DNA of 64,000 nt. Source: Neoalteromonas arenosi. GTDB lineage: Bacteria; Pseudomonadota; Gammaproteobacteria; Enterobacterales; Alteromonadaceae. The notes under the pieces are model-generated. The model worked only from the letters and a program-made list of their open reading frames with translations. It searched no databases and was not told the DNA's origin. Both the position numbers and the translations under genes were made by a program. The stretch covers positions 124,001-188,000 of the forward strand of contig NZ_JAUCBP010000012.1 of the NCBI RefSeq assembly GCF_030362855.1, in the 5' to 3' direction. Below, in pieces: positions 27,472 to 36,075 of this stretch (position 1 is the first letter of the stretch; each line of letters opens with the position of its first letter).

Positions 27472-28104
27472 TTGTCGGCATTACATACGCTCTACACAAA
27501 CCGTCATGCAGCCGCGCTGCTGAGACCTAGACCTTTTGTTGAAGGGGTAATTGGGGCTGCTGCTTGTAGTCCCGAGATCCCATTGCCGCCGCAGTGGATG
27601 CCATGGACGTTTCAACCGGAATTGGGTTTACAACAAGAGGATGCAGCAGGACAGCAATTTACATTTGATCAAATTACCGAAGCATTGATCAACGCGCTGC
27701 GAGAAACGTTGGCAAATATGCGCGAAAGTAAGGTACTCCTACCTGAAGATTACAACTTCGATTTATCCCTTGGTGCCGGCTCAAAACAAGCCCAATGGTT
27801 GACAGGCTTCTTATTTGCTCATCAGCAATTGCAGCCACTTTGGCAGCAGGCTTGGGAGTTAATGCAAAGTAGTTCGCAGCAACAAGCTGAAGAGGCTGCG
27901 CAACAGTTAAAACATTGTTTAAAAGTGTTTTCAGTACTTGCAGATCCATCTGCGATCGCCAGTGGAGATACCGCCTTGCAGCAGAGTTTGCCGGCAGTGG
28001 CAAAAACACTTCCACGTGCTTTGGGAGAGTATCAAGCGCTCGCCGACACGCTGGCTAGCTACTTACCCAATCAATTTGAATCCTTTACTAAGCGCTTAGA
28101 CTGA
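27472..28104 (+). CDS. UPF0149 (YgfB/YecA-like) family protein
   Basis: A 210-residue soluble acidic protein. The segments HAAALLRPRPFVEGVIGAA, EDYNFDLSLG, QWLTGFLFAHQQL and the helical C-terminal half (residues 110-205) follow the UPF0149 pattern. The SEC-C-like zinc motif found at the C terminus of some YecA proteins is absent. The function of the family is unresolved. TTG at 27472 is preferred because AGGAG lies 6 bases before it; the adjacent TTG at 27469 is too close to the site. Confidence 0.75.
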   Translation: MSALHTLYTNRHAAALLRPRPFVEGVIGAAACSPEIPLPPQWMPWTFQPELGLQQEDAAGQQFTFDQITEALINALRETLANMRESKVLLPEDYNFDLSLGAGSKQAQWLTGFLFAHQQLQPLWQQAWELMQSSSQQQAEEAAQQLKHCLKVFSVLADPSAIASGDTALQQSLPAVAKTLPRALGEYQALADTLASYLPNQFESFTKRLD

Positions 28105-28122
28105 AAGAGCGAGTGTCCACGG

Positions 28123-29346
28123 TTATTGTTGCATGATGGATAGTAAGTAGTCACTATCACCCGTTGCAATCGCCGAGCGAATGGCGGAGTGCACTTGTTT
28201 GGCGTAGGCTTGCTCGGCATCGCGATCGAAATACTGTCGAATGGTACGAGCATTTATGAGGTGATCAACTGCCACGTCAATTCTCTCATCTGATGCAAAC
28301 GATGTATAATTTACCAAATCCACCGGCAGCCACCCGAGGTCTAACGCAAATTTGCTTGCCACATCTGGCCGCATTAGAAATTCAAAAAGTACAGCAATAT
28401 TGTCAGAGTTTTCCGTACCTTTGGGAACGATAAAGACATCGAGCGGTGCTACTGTTCCGTTGTTCACACTATCGGGAAATGGAAAAAAACCAATTTTGTG
28501 AGTAATTTCTGGGCTAATGAATTTTTCGGCAAATTGTCCGGTCAAAGTCATCCCTGCCAACTCTCGACCAATGATTGGAAAAGCTTGTTGCCAACGCCAT
28601 TCATTTGCCCCCGAAAAGAAGTAACCGTTATCTACCAAGAAACCAAAAGTTTGAATGACGTTATCACTCATAGTTTGACTAAGTGGTTGTCTAGATACCA
28701 GCGCTTGGCGTAATGGCGCACCCCCTATCATCATGGTGATAAAATCGAGCCAACCTTGGGTTTCCCAGCCTTCGATATTGGGTTGGACCAATGGAGCAAT
28801 ACCATTGCTCTTCAATGTACTGCAAATAGTGAGAAAGTCCGCCCATGTCTCTGGCGGTGTTAGTTCCAGAGCCTTGAATAGATCTTTGTTGTAATAGAAG
28901 CCCCACAAATATTGAGCAAATGGAACTGCAAACACTTTGTTATCAGTTTGAACCTGTTCGAGTATATTGGCGGGCAAATGAGTTGCCATAAAGTCAGCTT
29001 CAAGAATTTCTTCCATTGACGTTAAATATTGCTGCTCAATTAAGTCGGTAAGTCGACGTCCGGCTTGCCAATGAATTACATCGAATTGTCCGTTGTCGAG
29101 CCAGAACTTTAAGTCTCGCTTAAAGCTGGCGTCACTGTAGGCTCTTACATCGAGCACGTAACCGGGGTTGGCAATCTCAAATCGTTTTGACCAGAGGTCG
29201 AGAGCCTCTATTTGAACGGGGTCGGCAGTCAGAAAAGCAACTCTAATGACTCTATCATCGGCAAGCACGTGGGTATTTAACCCTAATGTTAGAAGCACTG
29301 TAGATGCGACTCGTTGTAACCAAACGAATGGGTAGTTTGCTAGCAT
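28123..29346 (-). CDS. Orphan extracellular solute-binding protein (ABC family 1-like)
   Basis: A 407-residue periplasmic protein with a signal peptide (cleavage near VLAD, residue 29) and the two-lobe pattern of carbohydrate-type substrate-binding proteins. Typical stretches are FDVIHWQAGRRL, VFAVPFAQYLWGFYYNKDLF, ETWADFLTICSTLKSNGIAPL and KIGFFPFPDS. No permease or ATPase gene is near, so it may serve a distant ABC transporter or act in sensing. The ligand is unknown; sugars or oligosaccharides are usual for the family. It is convergent with the UPF0149 gene, 18 bases away. Confidence 0.87.
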   Translation of the reverse strand: MLANYPFVWLQRVASTVLLTLGLNTHVLADDRVIRVAFLTADPVQIEALDLWSKRFEIANPGYVLDVRAYSDASFKRDLKFWLDNGQFDVIHWQAGRRLTDLIEQQYLTSMEEILEADFMATHLPANILEQVQTDNKVFAVPFAQYLWGFYYNKDLFKALELTPPETWADFLTICSTLKSNGIAPLVQPNIEGWETQGWLDFITMMIGGAPLRQALVSRQPLSQTMSDNVIQTFGFLVDNGYFFSGANEWRWQQAFPIIGRELAGMTLTGQFAEKFISPEITHKIGFFPFPDSVNNGTVAPLDVFIVPKGTENSDNIAVLFEFLMRPDVASKFALDLGWLPVDLVNYTSFASDERIDVAVDHLINARTIRQYFDRDAEQAYAKQVHSAIRSAIATGDSDYLLSIMQQ

Positions 29347-29443
29347 TCAATCCTACGTAATTCAAAGAGTGCCCGCTTATAGCGTAGTGCAGAAATTAAC
29401 TTTCAGCCAGCGCGTTAATCAAAGAGTATATCTGATGGATGAT

Positions 29444-29635
29444 CTAGCGTTCGTCATTTTGTGTTTGAGTACTTTTCACTTGCGAACGAATGGAAACCAA
29501 ATAGCGATTGAGTTCGTTTTTTGCGGCCTCGTATGCCTGATTTAGATCGGACGACTGTGGTTCACGCATTAAATCTTTGAAGGCATCGTCAGTTTTGTCA
29601 ATTAGGCGCTTTAAATGTGAATTGTTGACGTCCAT
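29444..29635 (-). CDS. Small hypothetical protein downstream of hemJ
   Basis: A 63-residue hydrophilic, probably helical protein (MDVNNSHLKRLIDKTDDAFKDLMR...). It has no membrane segment and no family I recognise. It lies 35 bases after hemJ in the same direction, with GGAAC upstream of the ATG, so it may be the last gene of the clcA-hemJ transcript. Confidence 0.5.
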   Translation of the reverse strand: MDVNNSHLKRLIDKTDDAFKDLMREPQSSDLNQAYEAAKNELNRYLVSIRSQVKSTQTQNDER

Positions 29636-29670
29636 ATCTTGTTCCAGTTTTTCCTGATGTTGGTTGTCGC

Positions 29671-30096
29671 CTAGGGTTTTAACACTGCCAATGCAACGAT
29701 GGCTAAAATTAACAACACTGGTGCCTCGTTCAGTACTCGATAAAAAATAGGTTTTCTTGCGGGTTTACCCGATGCGAAATTCTTCAGTACCTTTAATAAA
29801 TAGAAGTGATATACATAAATCGCAAGTAATAATAACAATTTAATATGAAGCCAATGTGAGGCTTTAAACCATGCCATGCCATAACTAACGATCAACGCAA
29901 TTCCAAAAACGGCAGTGAGCACAGCAAAAGGTGTAACGAACCACCACAAACGACGTTCCATAACGCAAAATTGCGCTTTTATTTGGGCATTGTCAGTACT
30001 GGCGTGATAGACAAACAAACGGGGTAAATAGAATAGCCCGGCCATCCAAGCCAACATAAAGAAAATATGTAATGCTTTTAACCACAGGATTGACAT
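29671..30096 (-). CDS. hemJ: Protoporphyrinogen IX oxidase HemJ
   Basis: A 141-residue inner-membrane protein with four helices that catalyses the oxidation of protoporphyrinogen IX in haem synthesis. The family hallmarks are present: WLKALHIFFMLAWMAGLFYLPRLFVYH with His10, WLHIKLLLLL with Lys86, and the C-terminal NEAPVLLILAIVALAVLKP. HemJ replaces HemG or HemY in many Gammaproteobacteria, which fits an aquatic non-enteric host. The gene follows clcA by 8 bases. Confidence 0.92.
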   Translation of the reverse strand: MSILWLKALHIFFMLAWMAGLFYLPRLFVYHASTDNAQIKAQFCVMERRLWWFVTPFAVLTAVFGIALIVSYGMAWFKASHWLHIKLLLLLAIYVYHFYLLKVLKNFASGKPARKPIFYRVLNEAPVLLILAIVALAVLKP

Positions 30097-30104
30097 TTGT
30101 TACC

Positions 30105-31781
30105 TCAGTATTGCTCTTTCATTAAGTAAGATTGCAGCATATTCCAGGTGATCACGCCGAGTAACTGATCATGCGTATCTTGATATATATATACGGCACC
30201 GCTTCGCGCTGACTGCAAACTTTCAAATACTTCCGACAAGGTTGCTTGATGGGATAGCCCAGCCATTGATGTATAGGTCAATGGGTTAGCGTCGTGCTCT
30301 AATGAGACATTGTACTCTACCAGCATATATTGCACATCAATTTCAAAGCTAGAACGTTGCACCACAGGGTGTGTAGGCGCTTTATCTAAGAAGGCTAAAA
30401 TCGCTTTGTCTGGTGCATCGTAAAACAACTTGTACTCTTGATCCATCACAGCGAGGACACCGGTTTTTTGCAGTACCTCTCGAACCGACGAAGTGGCGTA
30501 AGGGAGCTTTTGATAATCTAATTGCTGAATGAAAATTGAACGATTTTTCAGGAACTGAGTAGAGGTAACGTAGGCCGGCACAATTACCAGCATCGCAGGA
30601 AGAATGATCTGGGGGCTGTAGGATAACTCCATTACTGCCGATAACGCTGCTAAAGGAGCGTGCAGAACTGCGGTTAACATGCCGGCAACGCCTAATAATG
30701 CAAAGCTGCTGGTAAGTCCTTCGGTGTTAGTTAGATAGCTTATAGGTATTAGTAATAGTGCACCGGCGAGCATGCCCAACACCATGACCGGCCCCATTAT
30801 TCCGCCTGGAACACCTAAGCCAATTGCCGTAATGGTTAGCAAGAATTTGACGATGACGACGACGCCGAGCAATACCACGCCTGGGTCGCGCTCAAACAAT
30901 TGATCAACGGTTTCAAAGCTGGCGCCCATAGCGTCAGGTACCAGTGCGCCAGCACTAGCGGTAATCACTGCGGCTAAGACTAAACGCCAATGCATTCGCA
31001 CAGGTCGGAAAAAACGCATAACTAACATTAAATTGCGATTAAATAACGAGGCTAAGCAACCGAGTAAGATCCCAAGTACAACTAAGTAGGCATTGAGCCA
31101 AGGGTTGAAATCCGCAAAGGTTAAAAACGCCAGCTCATTGAATTCGCCAAACACGGCCCGGGTTAACAATGAACCACACGCAGCGGCTAACATCACCGGT
31201 ACGAAAATATGAATTTTGTATTCCCGCAGAACAACTTCCATGACAAAGATGACGGCTGCAAAAGGCGTGTTAAATGATGCTGAAATACCTGCAGCAATAC
31301 CACAACCCGCAAGGATTCGAATGCTGTTATAGGGCAGTTTTAGCCATTGACCGATAAAGCTGCTACCTGCTGCTCCAAGATGCACAGAAGGTCCTTCACG
31401 ACCCACTGAAAAGCCGCCGGCCAGCGCGAACATGCCGCCAAGAAACTGATTAATAGTGGTGCGAAAAGGGATGTGGCCAAAGTGGTACTTAACCCGATGA
31501 ATAACAAAAGGGATCCCCAAGCGATAATGGCGAAAACCGGTCAAATAGGCGACGCATAAGATTCCTACCACAGCAACCAATGGCATAACTAAACGGATCC
31601 AAGCATCAGTGCCGGAGTAATCACCATATTCACTTAGCACTTGCAATTGTAGCCATTCATAGCACAATCGGAACAAAATAATAACCGATGCTGCACTAAC
31701 ACCCGCCACGATACCCAATACGCACAACTGAACGCTGGTGCGAGGATGAGCAAGTTCGTGTCGCAGTGCTTGAAGAGTCAT
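30105..31781 (-). CDS. clcA: ClC-family chloride/proton antiporter or channel with CBS region
   Basis: A 558-residue ClC protein. The selectivity-filter motifs are GREGP at residues 127-131 with the gating Glu129, and GGIMGP later in the protein. The internal proton glutamate matching E. coli Glu203 is Glu182 (VIFVMEVV), so proton-coupled exchange is likely. About 130 C-terminal residues after the last helix form a cytoplasmic CBS-type regulatory region (for example SEVFESLQSARSGAVYIYQDT). It would dissipate charge or chloride gradients, for example under acid stress. It is the first gene of a probable clcA-hemJ-small gene transcript. Confidence 0.88.
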   Translation of the reverse strand: MTLQALRHELAHPRTSVQLCVLGIVAGVSAASVIILFRLCYEWLQLQVLSEYGDYSGTDAWIRLVMPLVAVVGILCVAYLTGFRHYRLGIPFVIHRVKYHFGHIPFRTTINQFLGGMFALAGGFSVGREGPSVHLGAAGSSFIGQWLKLPYNSIRILAGCGIAAGISASFNTPFAAVIFVMEVVLREYKIHIFVPVMLAAACGSLLTRAVFGEFNELAFLTFADFNPWLNAYLVVLGILLGCLASLFNRNLMLVMRFFRPVRMHWRLVLAAVITASAGALVPDAMGASFETVDQLFERDPGVVLLGVVVIVKFLLTITAIGLGVPGGIMGPVMVLGMLAGALLLIPISYLTNTEGLTSSFALLGVAGMLTAVLHAPLAALSAVMELSYSPQIILPAMLVIVPAYVTSTQFLKNRSIFIQQLDYQKLPYATSSVREVLQKTGVLAVMDQEYKLFYDAPDKAILAFLDKAPTHPVVQRSSFEIDVQYMLVEYNVSLEHDANPLTYTSMAGLSHQATLSEVFESLQSARSGAVYIYQDTHDQLLGVITWNMLQSYLMKEQY

Positions 31782-31869
31782 CTTGATTCTATGCCGGAGT
31801 CGAGGTGTTTAGAATACCACAAGTGCTTGTATTTAATAGTGTTCGGTATCTTTTAGAAAAAAATAAACA

Positions 31870-32589
31870 ATGAATTTACAGCAGTTACGCACACAATTGA
31901 GTGAAACGCGATACACCTTGGTTATCGTCTTGGTTATGTTGGTGATGCTTTACATCGGTTTTCAATTGGCGCAACTCAGCTTTGATTACCTCTCTCGTCA
32001 ATTGGCGATAAGCCAAAACACCGCTGCAAATTTAGCCGCAGAAAACCAGCGCTTGGTGACCACTTCTAATGAGTTAAGTGCGCAACTTGAAATTGCTAAA
32101 TTGGCCAACGAAGCTTTGGATGAGAGAATTCGCGATGGTTTAGAGCGCGAGCGCGCATTGAAAGAGCAAGTCACTTTTTATCAGAATGTTGTCGCGCCGG
32201 AATTGAGTGAGCAAGGATTTAGTGCCGATGGTGTGCAAATAACAGCCGCTGCGAGCGAAGGGTACTACACTTTGTCCATGGTATTGATTCAACAAACCCG
32301 CGTAAAGGGGACGATCAATGGTCGTTTGAACTTAGTGATATCCGGCAGTCAAAATGGCCAGCCAGCAAGTATTAATCTCAATCGACAAGATGTCGGTAAC
32401 GACGGTCAAATGGATTACAGCTTCAGATACTTTCAAACTATGGATATTGTGTTTACCTTACCAGCTGATTTTGTGCCCGAGCGGTTACAAATAAGCACCG
32501 ATATTCGCCAGTTTCGTCGAGTACGTGGCAGTTACAGCCGCACTCTCGATATCAATATTACCGATAACGGTGAAATAGAGTTGCAATAA
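31870..32589 (+). CDS. DUF6776 family membrane-anchored coiled-coil protein
   Basis: A 239-residue protein with one membrane anchor (residues 17-37), a periplasmic coiled coil (about residues 45-100, ending KEQVTFYQNVVAPEL) and a beta-rich C-terminal domain. This layout fits DUF6776, often encoded next to erpA and a bactofilin gene in Gammaproteobacteria. No bactofilin gene follows here; CreA and erpA do. A role in the cell envelope is inferred from the context only. Confidence 0.72.
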   Translation: MNLQQLRTQLSETRYTLVIVLVMLVMLYIGFQLAQLSFDYLSRQLAISQNTAANLAAENQRLVTTSNELSAQLEIAKLANEALDERIRDGLERERALKEQVTFYQNVVAPELSEQGFSADGVQITAAASEGYYTLSMVLIQQTRVKGTINGRLNLVISGSQNGQPASINLNRQDVGNDGQMDYSFRYFQTMDIVFTLPADFVPERLQISTDIRQFRRVRGSYSRTLDINITDNGEIELQ

Positions 32590-32639
32590 TTTGTCATCCT
32601 GTAAGTTACATTAACATCAGATAATACAAAGAGAGAATT

Positions 32640-33107
32640 ATGTCATTGCGTTTATTGATTGTGTTGTTGAGTATATTGGCTTTATTGGCGTGCTCTGATA
32701 GCGAAGTCGGTGATGTGTCGCTGGGTATTTTTACCACAAAAGACATTAAGATTGACGCGTTGCAAGATCCAATAGTGACTGGCGTAACCTGTCATATTTC
32801 CAGTATTGAGGCCAACCTAGACCTAGCCGATCCGTCGGATAGCTCAATTGCTTGCCGACAAACGGGACCAATCACAGCGGCTATGATCGCCGCTATTGAT
32901 AAATCCGATTCGGGTGAAATTGTGTTTACTAAATCTAAAAGCGTATTTTTCAAAAACATGAAGGTGCGACGCATTTTGGATCATGAATCGCAAACGTTAA
33001 TGTACGTGTCATACTCAACAAAGGAGACCTCTGGCAGCTACAAACACAGTTTATCCACGGTACCACTTTGGGAAACTGATGCATACGTAGGCGCGCCATC
33101 CATCTAA
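32640..33107 (+). CDS. creA: CreA family exported protein
   Basis: A 155-residue CreA-like protein. The N terminus is a lipoprotein signal with lipobox LLAC (Cys18). The mature protein has GDVSLGIFTTKDIKIDALQDPIVTGVTCHIS, ACRQTGPI and VFFKNMKVRRILD, all typical of CreA. The family is periplasmic and of unknown function. GAGAGA precedes the ATG. A weak hairpin follows the stop. Confidence 0.87.
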   Translation: MSLRLLIVLLSILALLACSDSEVGDVSLGIFTTKDIKIDALQDPIVTGVTCHISSIEANLDLADPSDSSIACRQTGPITAAMIAAIDKSDSGEIVFTKSKSVFFKNMKVRRILDHESQTLMYVSYSTKETSGSYKHSLSTVPLWETDAYVGAPSI

Positions 33108-33116
33108 TTCGGGGCC

Positions 33117-33140
33117 AAAGCTGCTTAAGAACAGCTTTTG
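33117..33140 (+). terminator. Possible weak terminator after creA
   Basis: A 7-bp stem (AAAGCTG with CAGCTTT) and an 8-base loop, with only a short T run. It lies 10 bases after the creA stop, in the 258-base gap that also holds the erpA promoter; the rest of that gap shows nothing I can name. Confidence 0.4.
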
Positions 33141-33283
33141 TGCAGCCTGTATTGAGATCCCATTCCGGCAGCACAAGGTTATTGTGGTGAATGCGAGTTA
33201 ATGTCTACCAACAGAAAGTACTGCTAGTCCTCTTATGTCAATCATTGGTTGACGCCTAATTTAGCACTAACATATACCTCACA

Positions 33284-33316
33284 ATACTTGATAGAATTAC
33301 TCAAGTATTAGATAAT
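33284..33316 (+). promoter_or_regulatory. erpA promoter overlapped by IscR type 1-like site
   Basis: A perfect inverted repeat, ATACTTGA and TCAAGTAT with a 9-base spacer, spans 33284-33308 and agrees with the 25-base IscR type 1 consensus at 22 positions. A sigma-70 promoter overlaps it: TTGATA at 33288-33293, a 17-base spacer and GATAAT at 33311-33316. The [2Fe-2S] form of IscR is known to repress the erpA promoter of E. coli through a type 1 site, so the same control is inferred here. Confidence 0.75.
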
Positions 33317-33365
33317 CATGCCTAGTTAACGATGCTGAATTATTACAGCAGTAAAGAGGTAAATC

Positions 33366-33710
33366 GTGTCTGTAGAAAATGCTATGCCGATTGAGTTTTC
33401 CGATGCCGCAGCGCAAAAGGTAAAAACCTTAATCGCTGAGGAAGAAAACCCCAATCTGAAATTACGCGTGTATATCACGGGCGGCGGCTGCTCGGGCTTT
33501 CAATATGGCTTCACGTTTGATGAGAAAGTAAACGACGGCGATATGACCATTGAAAAAGACGAAGTAACGCTTGTGGTCGATCCGATGAGTCTGCAATACC
33601 TTGTTGGTGGTGTTGTTGATTACACTGAAGGGCTAGAGGGCTCTCGATTTTTAGTTAATAACCCTAACGCTACAACTACCTGTGGTTGTGGTGCGAGTTT
33701 CAGTATTTAA
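33366..33710 (+). CDS. erpA: Iron-sulfur cluster insertion protein ErpA
   Basis: A 114-residue A-type carrier that delivers Fe-S clusters to apo-proteins such as IspG and IspH. The three cluster cysteines are visible in [11 protein letters not shown] and TTCGCGASF. Length and sequence match ErpA rather than IscA. A GTG start with AAAGAGGTAAATC upstream is used. The gene has its own promoter with an IscR-like site and is followed by a hairpin. Confidence 0.95.
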   Translation: MSVENAMPIEFSDAAAQKVKTLIAEEENPNLKLRVYITGGGCSGFQYGFTFDEKVNDGDMTIEKDEVTLVVDPMSLQYLVGGVVDYTEGLEGSRFLVNNPNATTTCGCGASFSI

Positions 33711-33724
33711 ATCACACCAATGTG

Positions 33725-33746
33725 GTTGCGCCCATTGTGGCGCAAC
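33725..33746 (+). terminator. Hairpin after erpA
   Basis: A perfect 8-bp stem (GTTGCGCC with GGCGCAAC) and a 6-base loop start 15 bases after the erpA stop. The T run is poor, so termination may be weak. Confidence 0.5.
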
Positions 33747-33786
33747 TGCTACGCTTTAATCAATAACCACTGCCTGAGGTTTGTTT

Positions 33787-34365
33787 GTGTTAAAGCTTTA
33801 CGGTTCAACAACGTCTCCTTTTGTTCGTCGCTTGCGCATTTGGTTAGCCAATACCGAGCACGAATTTATCAATTTACAGATATTTGATGGCCCCGATCGC
33901 GAGACTCTGGCGGCGCGCAATCCAGCGATGAAAATCCCCATGTTAGAAGACGGCGACGCAATCATTTTTGATTCGCGTATGATTTATCGCTATTTGACGG
34001 AAAAATTCTCGTTTCCTAAACCTAGCTGGGAACAGGAAAATCACTTAACAGTTATCGACGCTGTCAATGATTCGCTGGTACAAATCTTATTGCTGGAGCG
34101 CTCTGAAATAGACACCAATGCGGATCACATGTATTTCCGACTCCAGCGTGAGCGCGTTGATACAAGTTTGCAGTATCTCGATTCACTTGTCACAGAAGGG
34201 ATATTTAATGATTGGCATTACCCGTCAATTTGCTTGTATTGTCTAATTGATTGGGTGGAGTTTCGGACCTTGCACGATTTATCCAATGTGCCGCAATTAC
34301 TACAATTCCATCGTGATAACTCAGATCGAATCGAAGTAACTGCAACGGATCCGCGCAAAGACTAG
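33787..34365 (+). CDS. Glutathione S-transferase-like protein
   Basis: A 192-residue cytosolic protein of GST fold. The thioredoxin-like N-terminal domain is clear (LKLYGSTTSPFVRRLRIWLANT, then NPAMKIPMLEDGDAIIFDSRMIYRYL with the conserved cis-Pro and the Asp-Ser that binds glutathione). The helical C-terminal domain is shorter and less typical. Substrate is unknown. The GTG start is chosen because GAGG lies 7 bases before it. The end forms a shared hairpin with the convergent gene. Confidence 0.8.
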   Translation: MLKLYGSTTSPFVRRLRIWLANTEHEFINLQIFDGPDRETLAARNPAMKIPMLEDGDAIIFDSRMIYRYLTEKFSFPKPSWEQENHLTVIDAVNDSLVQILLLERSEIDTNADHMYFRLQRERVDTSLQYLDSLVTEGIFNDWHYPSICLYCLIDWVEFRTLHDLSNVPQLLQFHRDNSDRIEVTATDPRKD

Positions 34366-34380
34366 CATATGGCTAGTCTT
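34358..34380. terminator. Shared hairpin of two convergent genes
   Basis: A perfect 9-bp stem (AAGACTAGC with GCTAGTCTT) and a 5-base loop contain the stop codons of both convergent genes. There is no clear T run on either strand. Confidence 0.45.
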
Positions 34381-34957
34381 CAAACCCCCACGGTGCGGGT
34401 GGCGCCTCAATCGGGTTGGTTAGGTCGAAATCTACTCGAAATTCCCGCGCCGGGCGAATCAATCGATACGTGAAAACTTCCGGATAAAGGAATAATTGCC
34501 ATGTGTTGTCTATCGATTGCGGAATTGCCTGTTCGATAAACAATTCAACAGTAAAACGGTCGGCTGGGAATGATTGTACCGTTGGCCAGCCGGCTGCGGT
34601 GACTACGCCACCGTATTGCGTGAGATCATCCTCACTGCCATCGCGGTGACGGTGGTCGTGTTTTAATGACAAACCGGTAAGGGTCTTTTCGATTACCCAA
34701 GTACGTGAGCGGTCGTCGCCAACGTGAAACGGAATCTTGATTGTCGTATCAGTACACTCGCGCACATGCATAACCAGCGCTTGATCTGCAAAAGCCCCGG
34801 TGGCGGGCGTATCAATGCTAATAGTACCGGCATATGCTTTACCACAGAGCTTTGAAAGATTGGCAAAAAATTGATCCGCAGGTGTTACATTCGCGTGGCT
34901 TTGAAAAGTGTATAAGAAGCTTAAACAAAGCCCGATACGGAGAAGTTGCTTGCGCAT
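34373..34957 (-). CDS. Hypothetical secreted protein
   Basis: A 194-residue exported protein with a signal peptide (cleavage near SHAN-V). The mature part contains a LCGKAYAG segment and a beta-rich C-terminal half ending APPAPWGFED. Similar proteins of unknown function occur in marine Gammaproteobacteria, but I do not recognise a named family. ATG at 34957 is chosen because AAGGAT lies 7 bases upstream. It starts 1 base after the stop of the hydroxyacid dehydrogenase gene and is probably in its operon. Confidence 0.72.
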   Translation of the reverse strand: MRKQLLRIGLCLSFLYTFQSHANVTPADQFFANLSKLCGKAYAGTISIDTPATGAFADQALVMHVRECTDTTIKIPFHVGDDRSRTWVIEKTLTGLSLKHDHRHRDGSEDDLTQYGGVVTAAGWPTVQSFPADRFTVELFIEQAIPQSIDNTWQLFLYPEVFTYRLIRPAREFRVDFDLTNPIEAPPAPWGFED

Positions 34958-34958
34958 A

Positions 34959-35909
34959 TTAATATCCTTGATCAAAATCGATTTCATAATTTAACGGTTG
35001 TTGTTGGTTATAGCGTAAATAATTATCTGCAAAAACCTGCGCCACTGCCTGTGGCGATGATATCGCAGCGGTGTGCTGTGTCACCCAAACTCGCGGATGG
35101 TGCCAAAAGGGGTGCTGACTTGGTAAAGGCTCTTTTTCGAACACGTCAAGGACAGCGCCTCTAAGCCAGCCTTCATCTAAGGCTTTGAGTAAATCAGCTT
35201 CAACTATTGCGTTACCTCGACCGGCATTTATCAACACGCAGTGTTTGGGTAGCAGTTTAAGAAACTCTTGATCAATAAACCCAACCGTTGCTGGGGTGTC
35301 TGGCAATATACTCACGACATAGTCTGCTTGCTTAGCGAATTGGTATTTTTCCGCGGGCTTGAACAACGCATCATAATCGGCCGAAGCCAGACCGCGTCGA
35401 TTCAAGCCAATCACGCGCATATCAAAGGCTTTGGCCAAAGGAACAAGCCCTGAGGCTATGCTACCCGCGCCTAATATCCCTAATGTTCGTCCAGCGAGCG
35501 TGCCGAATTTCGGTGGATGCCATTGCATTGGACGGCTTAAATCAGGCTCGCCCTGGCGCGGATGAAAGCGGTCGATTGCACGACTGAAATACAACAGGTA
35601 AGCAAACACATATTCGCGCATAGCCACAGTGAAAATGCCTTTTACCGCCGTCAATTTATAGTCTCTTTTTGGCTTTGCAATCAATGGTTTATTTCCTGCC
35701 CAAGTGGATTGTAACCAACGCAATTGATGACAACGGGGTAAAACCTGGGCAGCCAGATCAGGTTCACTGAGCAGAATTTCTACGCGTGATGGGTCAATAC
35801 TTTGCGGATCATCACTGGCTTGCAACACAGTTAATTCTGGTAGAGATATCTGTGCTAAGGCATCGCAGTACTGCTGTACATCACGACTGAGAATAGTCAA
35901 ATTGGGCAT
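34959..35909 (-). CDS. D-2-hydroxyacid dehydrogenase (GhrA-like)
   Basis: A 316-residue NAD(P)-dependent dehydrogenase. The nucleotide-binding motif GILGAGSIASG lies near residue 145, the substrate-binding Arg is in INAGRGNAI, the catalytic Glu in DVFEKEPLP and the catalytic His in VTQHTAAISSP. Glyoxylate/hydroxypyruvate reductase is the nearest characterised activity, but the substrate cannot be fixed. It is divergent from the long PLP enzyme with 166 bases between them. Confidence 0.85.
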   Translation of the reverse strand: MPNLTILSRDVQQYCDALAQISLPELTVLQASDDPQSIDPSRVEILLSEPDLAAQVLPRCHQLRWLQSTWAGNKPLIAKPKRDYKLTAVKGIFTVAMREYVFAYLLYFSRAIDRFHPRQGEPDLSRPMQWHPPKFGTLAGRTLGILGAGSIASGLVPLAKAFDMRVIGLNRRGLASADYDALFKPAEKYQFAKQADYVVSILPDTPATVGFIDQEFLKLLPKHCVLINAGRGNAIVEADLLKALDEGWLRGAVLDVFEKEPLPSQHPFWHHPRVWVTQHTAAISSPQAVAQVFADNYLRYNQQQPLNYEIDFDQGY

Positions 35910-36000
35910 TGCAATTTATTCCTGTGATCAGTGTCCTCTCACTAACAACGCTCATAGTAAAGTTATCTTGACTAAAGAATCCATAAAAATATCACAAAGC

Positions 36001-36042
36001 GAATATAATTCGTTTAAAAGTTTTTTGAAACGAATTATATTC
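36001..36042. repeat. Perfect 15-bp inverted repeat upstream of the PLP enzyme gene
   Basis: GAATATAATTCGTTT and AAACGAATTATATTC are exact inverted copies with a 12-base spacer. The left arm contains TATAAT (36004-36009). The site lies between two divergent genes and directly before a strong AGGGG ribosome-binding site. It could be an operator or an mRNA hairpin. Confidence 0.7.
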
Positions 36043-36075
36043 AGGGGTATTCAATGGCAACCACAATAATAAACC

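Noticed and set aside
30120-31780. Possible frameshift between the ClC membrane part and its CBS region
   Set aside because: The reading frame is continuous and both parts are intact.
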